Shown here piece by piece: positions 57,855 through 64,000 of a stretch of 64,000 nucleotides of DNA (the first letter of the stretch is position 1; the number at the start of each line of letters is the position of its first letter). The notes under the pieces are model-generated. The model saw only the letters and a program-made list of their open reading frames with translations. It was not told where the DNA came from and made no database searches. The stretch covers positions 930,001 through 994,000 of the forward strand of contig JACKJT010000002.1 in assembly GCA_020637795.1 (NCBI GenBank). Direction: 5' to 3'. The stretch is from Hoeflea sp. Its GTDB lineage: Bacteria; Pseudomonadota; Alphaproteobacteria; Rhizobiales; Rhizobiaceae. A program made the translations under genes and the position numbers.

Positions 57855-58745
57855 ATGCGTGAACCCGATCCGATTGCCGAGACCATCACCGCCCGTCTTG
57901 CCAGCCTGCAGGCCGGTGGACGGCTTTCGGCCTGGTCGCTGATCGTCAGTTTTCTCGGCGACGCCATCGGCCCGCGCGGCGGCGTGGTCTCGGCCGGCAC
58001 GCTGCAGGCCGTGATGCAGCGGCTTGGCATCGGCGCAGGCGCCGTCCGCACCGCCATCTCTCGGCTCTCCGCAGATGGCTGGATCGAGCGGTCGCGCGAG
58101 GGCCGCAACAGCTTCTACCGGCTGTCGGGCGATGTCGAGGAAACCGTGCGCGCCGCCGAGCGACGCATCTACGCCAAGACCTCGCTGCTGCCGGCGGACG
58201 CGCCCCGGTCGCTGGTCATCGCCACAGAGCCATTGTCCGATGAGGCGCTCGGCGCCCTCGAACCGACCGGCGCACTGCAGCTTGCCCCGCAGCTGATCCT
58301 GTGTTTCGCGGCCGTAGCAGAGCTGCCCGGAAGCCTGCGCATTCCCGGCGCCACCCTTGCCGACCTGTCCAGCCTCGAGCCGGGCGACGCCATGCGGGCG
58401 CGGCTCGCCGAAGCCCGGCATTTCGCCGAATTCGAGGAGCTGCGCGCGGCCTATCAGCCGCTCGGCACCGCGCTGCAACAGCCAGGCAGCCCGCCGCCCG
58501 CCGACGCCATGGCGCTCCGTTGCCTGATGATCCACGAGTGGCGCCGCCTGGCGCTCAGGGTTCCGGCGATCCCCGCCGACCTCGTGGAGCCCGGCGATCC
58601 CGAACCCGGAACCCGCGCGCTGATCGCCGCGATCTACGCCAAACTGCTGCCCGCCTCCGAGGCCTGGCTCGATGCCAGCGCCACCACGCCCTCAGGCCCC
58701 TTGCCGCCGCCCGACGCCCGGCTCGCCGCCCGTTTCGGCGGCTGA
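57855..58745 (+). CDS. paaX: phenylacetic acid degradation regulator PaaX
   Basis: A 296-residue PaaX-family repressor. The winged helix is LSAWSLIVSFLGDAIGPRGGVVSAGTLQAVMQRLGIGAGAVRTAISRLSADGWIERSREGRNSFYRLSG. The C-terminal domain binds phenylacetyl-CoA in known members. ATG 57855 (MREPDPIAE). It is directly upstream of paaABCDE, whose promoter carries an inverted repeat that is the likely operator. Confidence 0.94.
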   Translation: MREPDPIAETITARLASLQAGGRLSAWSLIVSFLGDAIGPRGGVVSAGTLQAVMQRLGIGAGAVRTAISRLSADGWIERSREGRNSFYRLSGDVEETVRAAERRIYAKTSLLPADAPRSLVIATEPLSDEALGALEPTGALQLAPQLILCFAAVAELPGSLRIPGATLADLSSLEPGDAMRARLAEARHFAEFEELRAAYQPLGTALQQPGSPPPADAMALRCLMIHEWRRLALRVPAIPADLVEPGDPEPGTRALIAAIYAKLLPASEAWLDASATTPSGPLPPPDARLAARFGG

Positions 58746-58770
58746 CGATCGAACCGGCGTCCATTCGCCA

Positions 58771-58818
58771 ATACGTTACACGATTAACTTGACATGCTTT
58801 ATGCTTGTAACATATAAG
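58771..58818 (+). promoter_or_regulatory. paaA promoter with PaaX-operator-like inverted repeat
   Basis: TTGACA (58789-58794) and TATAAG (58813-58818), 18 apart, form a good sigma-70 promoter. An inverted repeat of ATACGTTACA (58771-58780) and TGTAACATAT (58806-58815) matches at nine of ten positions, with a 25-base spacer that encloses the -35 box; its right arm overlaps the -10. A protein bound here would block polymerase, as expected for PaaX. Confidence 0.75.
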
Positions 58819-58843
58819 ATGCTCCACAGCGGAGGATCACGAT

Positions 58844-59839
58844 ATGTACAGCCAGGGCCTCATCGGCGCGGATTCAAGCACCACCGAATCCGAAGAGTTT
58901 CTCGCAGCCTTCCAGGCGCGGATTGACCGCGAGGAAAAGATCGAACCCAACGACCCGATGCCCGAAGGCTACCGCCGGACGCTGGTCCGCCAGATCGGCC
59001 AGCACGCGCATTCGGAAATCGTCGGCATGCTGCCCGAGGGCAACTGGATCACCCGCGCGCCCTCGCTCCGCCGCAAGATCGCGCTGCTCGCCAAGGTGCA
59101 GGACGAGGGCGGCCACGGCCTCTACCTCTACTCCGCCGCCGAGACGCTCGGCGTCAGCCGCGAGCAGATGACCGAGGAACTGCTGTCGGGTAAGGCCAAG
59201 TATTCCTCGATCTTCAACTACCCGACGCCGACCTGGGCCGACATCGGCGCCATCGGCTGGCTGGTCGACGGTGCTGCGATCATGAACCAGATCCCGCTCT
59301 GCCGCTGCTCCTTCGGGCCCTATGCCCGCGCCATGATCCGCGTCTGCAAGGAGGAAAGCTTCCACCAGCGCCAGGGCTACGAGATCATGATGACGCTCGC
59401 CCGCGGCTCGGAAGAACAAAAGCAGATGGCGCAGGAGGCGCTCAATCGCTGGTGGTGGCCGTCGCTGATGATGTTCGGCCCGCACGACAGCGACTCGACC
59501 CATGGCGACCAGTCGATGAAGTGGAAGATCAAGCGTTTCTCCAACGACGAGCTCAGGCAGAAATTCATCACCGCCACCGTGCCGCAGGCCGAATATCTCG
59601 GCCTCACCGTTCCCGATCCCGATCTCAAGTGGAACGAGGAGACCAAGCTCTACGACCACGGCGAGATCGACTGGGCCGAGTTCAAGGCGGTGGTCTCCGG
59701 CAACGGCCAGATGAACCGCGACCGCATCCGCGACCGCAACAAGGCCTGGGACGACGGCGCCTGGGTGCGCGAGGCGGCCCTCGTCCATGCACAGAAACGC
59801 GCAGACAAACAGCATATCGCCCGGGAGGCAGCAGAATGA
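58844..59839 (+). CDS. paaA: phenylacetyl-CoA epoxidase subunit A (catalytic)
   Basis: A 331-residue di-iron monooxygenase subunit. Metal-ligand regions: [21 protein letters not shown] and [15 protein letters not shown]. It forms the ring 1,2-epoxide of phenylacetyl-CoA within PaaABCE. Start follows GGAGGA. Its stop overlaps paaB (ATGA). Confidence 0.97.
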   Translation: MYSQGLIGADSSTTESEEFLAAFQARIDREEKIEPNDPMPEGYRRTLVRQIGQHAHSEIVGMLPEGNWITRAPSLRRKIALLAKVQDEGGHGLYLYSAAETLGVSREQMTEELLSGKAKYSSIFNYPTPTWADIGAIGWLVDGAAIMNQIPLCRCSFGPYARAMIRVCKEESFHQRQGYEIMMTLARGSEEQKQMAQEALNRWWWPSLMMFGPHDSDSTHGDQSMKWKIKRFSNDELRQKFITATVPQAEYLGLTVPDPDLKWNEETKLYDHGEIDWAEFKAVVSGNGQMNRDRIRDRNKAWDDGAWVREAALVHAQKRADKQHIAREAAE

Positions 59840-60129
59840 CCGACAAGCACGACCTCACGCCCCTCTGGGAAGTCTTCATCCGCCCGCGCAACGGGCTGCA
59901 TCACCGCCATGTCGGCTCGCTGCACGCCTCCGATTCGGCGCTTGCGCTGCAGGCCGCCCGCGACGTCTACACGCGCCGCGGCGAAGGCAACTCGATCTGG
60001 GTCTGCCGTTCCGCCGACATCGCCGCCTCCGATCCGTCCTTCGCGGAAGCCAATTTCGAGCCCGCCGACGACAAGATCTACCGTCACCCGACCTTCTACG
60101 ACATCCCTGATGAAGTGGGGCACATGTGA
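59836..60129 (+). CDS. paaB: phenylacetyl-CoA epoxidase subunit B
   Basis: A 97-residue subunit: [61 protein letters not shown]. PaaB bridges PaaAC units. ATG 59836 overlaps the paaA stop. Confidence 0.97.
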   Translation: MTDKHDLTPLWEVFIRPRNGLHHRHVGSLHASDSALALQAARDVYTRRGEGNSIWVCRSADIAASDPSFAEANFEPADDKIYRHPTFYDIPDEVGHM

Positions 60130-60890
60130 TGGCCACTGCTGAAACAAATGTCCCGGCCATCCTCGAGATCGCCGATGATTGCCTGATCCTCGGCCACCGC
60201 CTGTCGGAATGGTGCGGCCACGCGCCGATCCTCGAGGAAGAAATGGCGCTCGCCAATATGGGGCTCGACCTGCTCGGCCAGGCCCGCGCGCTCTATGCCC
60301 ATGCGGGCGAGCTCGAGGGCAAGGGCCGGAGTGAGGACGACCTCGCCTTCCTGCGCCGCGAACGCGACTATGTGAACTGCCTGCTGGTCGAGCGCCGCAA
60401 CGGCGATTTTGCCCACACCATGCTGCGCCAGCTCTATTTCGCAGCCTTCATGCAGCCCTTCTGGCGCGAAGTTGCCGCGAACTCCACCGACGCGACGCTT
60501 GCGGGCATCGCCGCCAAGGCCGAGAAGGAAATGGCCTATCACCTGCGCCATGCCGGCGAATGGGTGATCCGCATGGGCGACGGCACCGACGAGAGCGCCC
60601 GGCGCATGGCGGACGCCGCCATCGAGCTGCACCGCTACACCGGCGAATTGTTCATGGCATCGCCTGCGCGGCAAAAGGCCATCGCCGACGGCCTGCTGCC
60701 CGACCCGGAAAGCCTGCGCGGCGAGTGGGACGCGACCATCGCCACCGTCTTCGCGGAAGCGAAGCTGGAGATGCCCGAGATCCGCGTCATGCAGAAGGGC
60801 GGCCGCGACGGCAACCATGGCGAGGACATGGGCCACCTGCTGGCCGAGCTGCAGTTCATGCAGCGCGCCTATCCCGGCCAGACCTGGTAG
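60129..60890 (+). CDS. paaC: phenylacetyl-CoA epoxidase subunit C (structural)
   Basis: A 253-residue ferritin-like subunit that lacks a metal centre in known PaaC and stabilises PaaA: LEIADDCLILGHRLSEWCGHAPILEEEMALANMGLDLLGQARALYAHAGELEGKGRSEDDLAFLR and MAYHLRHAGEWVIRMGDGTDES. ATG 60129 overlaps the paaB stop (TGATG); a GTG three bases earlier is possible. Confidence 0.96.
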   Translation: MATAETNVPAILEIADDCLILGHRLSEWCGHAPILEEEMALANMGLDLLGQARALYAHAGELEGKGRSEDDLAFLRRERDYVNCLLVERRNGDFAHTMLRQLYFAAFMQPFWREVAANSTDATLAGIAAKAEKEMAYHLRHAGEWVIRMGDGTDESARRMADAAIELHRYTGELFMASPARQKAIADGLLPDPESLRGEWDATIATVFAEAKLEMPEIRVMQKGGRDGNHGEDMGHLLAELQFMQRAYPGQTW

Positions 60891-60895
60891 ATGCC

Positions 60896-61441
60896 GTGAG
60901 CCAGTCACCCACCATGACGGCAGGCAGCGGCAGCGAAGCTTCCGGCACGACCGGGACCGACTTCGAGCTCGCCCGCGCGCTGGACGTGGCGAGCGGCGTG
61001 CCCGATCCGGAAGTGCCCTGCGTCACCGTTGCCGATCTCGGCATCCTGCGCTCGGTCAGCCGCAACGCGGATGGCCGGATCGTGGTCAGGCTGACGCCGA
61101 CCTATTCCGGCTGCCCGGCGGTGATCGCCATTGAGATGGCGGTTCAGACAGCGCTGCTGGACGCAGGAATCGACGCGACAATCGAGCGCGTCATCTCGCC
61201 CGCCTGGACCACCGACTGGATTTCCGCCGAAGGCCGCGAGAAGCTGCGCGCCTATGGCATCGCCCCGCCGGTGGGATCCTCGGGCGGCAGGCGCGCCTTC
61301 TTTTCCGAAGACGTGATCGCCTGCCCGCGCTGCGGCTCCACCCACACCACGAAAGTTTCCGAATTCGGCTCCACCGCCTGCAAGGCGCATTACCGCTGCG
61401 ACGATTGCGCCGAACCCTTCGATTATTTCAAGTGCATCTGA
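60896..61441 (+). CDS. paaD: PaaD, Fe-S assembly factor of the epoxidase
   Basis: A 181-residue protein: DUF59/MIP18 domain (DPEVPCVTVADLGILRSV) and a C-terminal zinc ribbon (CPRCGSTHTTKVSEFGSTACKAHYRCDDCAEPFDYFKC). PaaD helps to load or maintain the iron-sulfur centre of PaaE. GTG 60896 is taken as the start; ATG 60914 is an alternative. Neither has a strong ribosome site, so coupling to paaC is likely. Confidence 0.93.
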   Translation: MSQSPTMTAGSGSEASGTTGTDFELARALDVASGVPDPEVPCVTVADLGILRSVSRNADGRIVVRLTPTYSGCPAVIAIEMAVQTALLDAGIDATIERVISPAWTTDWISAEGREKLRAYGIAPPVGSSGGRRAFFSEDVIACPRCGSTHTTKVSEFGSTACKAHYRCDDCAEPFDYFKCI

Positions 61442-61452
61442 GGACCTGACCG

Positions 61453-62535
61453 ATGGCCGCACCCCGCTTTCACACGCTCGAAATCGCCGCTGTCCGCAAC
61501 GAGACCCCGGATGCGGTGGCGATCAGTTTCGCCATTCCCGAGGATCTCTCCGACACTTTCGCCTTCGTGCCGGGCCAGTACCTGACGCTGCGCGCCGATA
61601 TCGGCGGCGAGGACATGCGCCGCTCCTATTCGATCTGCTCGCCGCTCGGCGAGACCGGCCGCCGCACCGTCGGCGTCAAGCGCATCGAGGACGGCCGCTT
61701 CTCGAGCTTCGCCCAGACGCTCAAAGCCGGCGACCGCATCGAGGTGATGCCGCCGCAGGGCCGGTTTACGGCTCAGATCGGCGGCGACCACGACTATCTG
61801 CTGCTGGCCGCCGGCTCCGGCATCACGCCCTGCCTGTCGATCGCCAAGTCGGTGCTCGCCGGCGAGCCGGATTCGACCGTCACCCTGCTCTACGCCAACC
61901 GCAATTCGTCGAGCGTCATGTTCCGCGACGATTTGAATGATCTCAAGGACCGCTACACCACCCGCTTCACGCTGCTGCACGTGATGGACGAGGAGGTGCA
62001 GGACGTCGAGATCATGAACGGCAGGCTCGACGCCGAGAAGCTGGAAAACCTGGCGAAGTTGCGCGTCATCGACCCGAAGGCCGCCGACGCCATCTATATC
62101 TGCGGCCCCGAGCCGATGATCCGCTCGGCGTCCGCCGCCATGGCCACGCTCGGCGTTGACCAGGACAGGATCAAGTTCGAACTCTTCACCCCGGCCCCCG
62201 GCGCGAAACCGGCGCCGGCGAAAACCAATGGCGCGGCCGTCAACGGGGCCAAGCACGGCGCCTCGGTCGAGATCATCCTCGACGGCGCCCGCCGCACCAT
62301 CGAGGTCGACGCGGCCCAGGACACGGTGCTGACGGCAGCGATGAAGGCCGGGCTCGACCTGCCCTATTCCTGCGCCGGCGGCATGTGCTGCACCTGCCGC
62401 TGCAAGATCGTCGAGGGCGCCGCCACCATGGACGAGAATTTCTCGCTCGAACCCTGGGAAATCGAGGCCGGCTTCACCCTCTCCTGCCAGGCCCGGCCCG
62501 ACACCGACAGACTGGTGCTGGATTTCGACGCGTAG
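61453..62535 (+). CDS. paaE: phenylacetyl-CoA epoxidase reductase subunit
   Basis: A 360-residue reductase. FAD domain (FVPGQYLTLRADIGGEDMRRSYSICSPLGE), NAD domain (YLLLAAGSGITPCLSIAKSVL; YICGPEPMI), an Ala/Lys-rich linker and a C-terminal 2Fe-2S ferredoxin (LPYSCAGGMCCTCRCKIVEG ... FTLSCQ). It passes electrons from NADPH to the PaaA di-iron site. Last gene of paaABCDE. Confidence 0.96.
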   Translation: MAAPRFHTLEIAAVRNETPDAVAISFAIPEDLSDTFAFVPGQYLTLRADIGGEDMRRSYSICSPLGETGRRTVGVKRIEDGRFSSFAQTLKAGDRIEVMPPQGRFTAQIGGDHDYLLLAAGSGITPCLSIAKSVLAGEPDSTVTLLYANRNSSSVMFRDDLNDLKDRYTTRFTLLHVMDEEVQDVEIMNGRLDAEKLENLAKLRVIDPKAADAIYICGPEPMIRSASAAMATLGVDQDRIKFELFTPAPGAKPAPAKTNGAAVNGAKHGASVEIILDGARRTIEVDAAQDTVLTAAMKAGLDLPYSCAGGMCCTCRCKIVEGAATMDENFSLEPWEIEAGFTLSCQARPDTDRLVLDFDA

Positions 62536-63418
62536 TAGGGATCTCGCCGCGCCGCCATCCGCACAGCCGGAAACGGGCCCGCGCGGCAAGACCGCCGGGG
62601 TGTGAGAGGAAATTCAGTCCGGAGGGCCGCGCGAAGGCAGTGCCTCTGGTAGAATGGGTAGTAGGGTGGCGCTGCTCTCGCGCGCGGCCCGGAACTCGCC
62701 GGATGGCGTCCCCACCCGACAGGCGGCAGCCTCGCAGACACGCGGAGGTTGGCTTTCTGGCCTGCCCCTCTTCAGGGCCCTGTCGCCCGGGTTGCCCCGG
62801 CCGCGGCCTGGACGGGCCGCGGGAGCTGCTTTGGGCGTGGTTCCGGCACGGACCCTGCTTGGCTTTCGCGAAGCATGTCCGCCACAGGCCCGCGCCGCTG
62901 TCCCGCCCCACCCCGCTTGACGCGGACTTCAGGAACAGGACCCCGGCCCGGTGGCTGGCTTTGCGCGCCGCTCCCGAAAGAGCGCCGCCCGCCAGCGGAA
63001 CCACGTTGGCCACCGCCTCCCCTTGGGCCGCGCCCTACGTCGGGACGCCGCCACCGGGGCATTCCCTCCCGCCTGCATCGAAACGTTCGCGATCCATCCG
63101 GCAGCGGGAGCAGACCGAGTCTGACACGGGGATGGAGGGTGTGGACAAAACGGGGTGGGTTTTGCGGATAAAGGGCGGGATTGCTGGGGTGGTGGGGCGG
63201 GAATGTGCACGGGGGGGGGTGGAGTTCGGGTTGGCGCCAAAGGTCATGATCATCGGTGCTTTTGCCGTACAAGCGGTTGAGCAGTGTTCGAGCAATCGCT
63301 CACCCTATAGGAGCATTGTGGGACGATCCAATCGCTGCAAAGAGCCTTAGGGGCCGGATTTTAGCCCCCACCCCCACAACTGCACGCGGTGTTCTCGATA
63401 AAGTGGGAGTGTAACCGG
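62536..63418. other. long stretch without a convincing gene
   Basis: About 880 bases, GC-rich and low in complexity, including a run of nine G near 63211-63219. Long open frames on both strands are dominated by Arg, Pro, Ser and Gly and have no family resemblance, typical of GC shadow frames. I see no RNA gene or clear terminator for paaE. Confidence 0.4.
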
Positions 63419-64000
63419 TCAGTCTTGCTTCCTCTCGGCAGCCGCGCCGTCTGCCATTAGCGTTTCGCATGCCAGCACCAACTGGCGACCATACTGATCA
63501 GACGCATCGAGCACGCTCTTTTCGGACACTCCAAAGAGAAAAAAGAGTGCATGCAAAATGCCCACGACGAGCACCGTACCGTATTGAGGCAACGGTACCC
63601 AATCGGCGCTCCAGAGCATCCATACACTAGCGGCAACAACGACCGCGTTAATTAGCAAACCGATCCACTTAAGGCCAAACAGGTTGCGACGGAAGCCGTA
63701 GACAACGTTCTCTTCAAAAAGAACCATGAATTTTGATTGGTCGCGAGTACGCTCCCGCAACCAGTTGCCGGCCAGTACGTAAAAGGCGTCAGCCTTATCA
63801 GAATTCTTAGTTTCGGAAGACACCGTTGGAGCTCTTTCATCGAGCTCCGACGCTAGGAAGGCAATGTAACGGGCCTTCGACTTCGTGTCGATCACCTTGT
63901 CCCTATGTCTCAAAACCGTAGGAAATGGTCGACCACCGGAGGACGCGAACATCTGTTTCTCGACACGCCGACCAAGCCGCCGTGAAAGATCCGAGAAGCC
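63419..64000 (-). CDS. partial membrane protein, runs off the right edge
   Basis: The frame is open from the edge (…LSRRLGRRVEKQMFASSGGRPFPTVLRHRD…) so the apparent ATG at 63952 is not the true start; the 5' part is outside. At least 193 residues. A soluble part is followed by two membrane helices (WIGLLINAVVVAASVWMLWSADW and YGTVLVVGILHALFFLFGV). Motif GNWLRERTRDQSKFMVLFEENVVYGFRRNLFG is distinctive but I cannot assign a family. Possibly two-helix membrane-anchored defence or signalling type; unknown. Confidence 0.7.
   Translation of the reverse strand, partial: GFSDLSRRLGRRVEKQMFASSGGRPFPTVLRHRDKVIDTKSKARYIAFLASELDERAPTVSSETKNSDKADAFYVLAGNWLRERTRDQSKFMVLFEENVVYGFRRNLFGLKWIGLLINAVVVAASVWMLWSADWVPLPQYGTVLVVGILHALFFLFGVSEKSVLDASDQYGRQLVLACETLMADGAAAERKQD

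Noticed and set aside
62474..63013. 179-residue minus-strand open frame after paaE
   Set aside because: Composition typical of GC shadow; overlaps the end of paaE; no ribosome site.
62385..63350. 321-residue open frame overlapping paaE and running into the gene-free stretch
   Set aside because: Arg/Pro/Ser-rich, overlaps the ferredoxin domain of paaE, no family features.

Overview
The window reads as chromosomal DNA of a GC-rich alphaproteobacterium, most likely a member of the Rhizobiales (Hyphomicrobiales), possibly a marine Hoeflea-like lineage. The reasons are the gene families present (Usg, transglutaminase-like cysteine peptidase, DUF3422, fused TRAP-TAXI permease with DUF1850, a CIRCE-controlled groESL with an atypical GroEL tail, a DmdA-like protein), the heavy use of ATGA/GTGA/TGATG overlaps, and mosaic palindromic intergenic repeats of the rhizobial kind. 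The genus is an inference. I see no rRNA, tRNA or CRISPR.

Layout. 0.1-5.6 kb: a secreted cysteine peptidase and an SbcCD-like nuclease/ATPase pair (YhaO/YhaN type). 5.8-13.1 kb: SulP anion transporter, tandem universal stress protein, an AraC regulator divergent from an aldo-keto reductase, a CPA2 proton antiporter and a HAD phosphatase. 13.2-16.8 kb: DmdA/GcvT-like demethylase, Lrp regulator and a MaoC-phosphotransacetylase fusion. 17.0-22.1 kb: a divergent envelope locus with cytochrome b561 and PepSY on one side, and PepSY, response regulator, histidine kinase and EptA-like phosphoethanolamine transferase on the other. 22.1-25.9 kb: a CecR-type TetR regulator with an HlyD/ATPase/permease exporter. 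26.0-30.7 kb: a tightly coupled operon (flavin monooxygenase, SBF symporter, NAD-epimerase, SDR) facing its own TetR regulator across a perfect 16-bp palindrome. 30.7-41.5 kb: usg, groESL, DUF3422, a TAXI-TRAP transporter, a family III CoA-transferase divergent from an HTH-citrate synthase fusion, and a YegP-like protein.

41.5-43.0 kb is a nested mobile insertion: an IS5-family (IS427-like) transposase plus an AT-rich GNAT acetyltransferase, bracketed by IS-type ends, sitting inside a short palindromic element. 43.0-50.5 kb and 57.9-62.5 kb together carry most of an aerobic phenylacetate pathway: a TetR (PaaR-like) regulator, paaK, paaI, paaG, a fused hydratase/3-hydroxyacyl-CoA dehydrogenase, paaZ, then paaX and paaABCDE. 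PaaK makes phenylacetyl-CoA, PaaABC(D)E epoxidises it, PaaG isomerises to the oxepin, PaaZ opens the ring, the FadB-like fusion can do the beta-oxidation steps, and PaaI rescues CoA. The thiolase PaaJ is not in the window.

Between the two paa blocks (50.6-57.7 kb) lie a DUF1194 protein, an EamA transporter, an AT-rich patch with unknown genes (including a lipoprotein gene split at a G8 tract), a mazEF toxin-antitoxin pair with a readable promoter/operator, a small secreted protein, a D-amino-acid dehydrogenase and a GNAT-like protein. After paaE there are about 880 bases with no convincing gene, then a membrane-protein gene that runs off the right edge.
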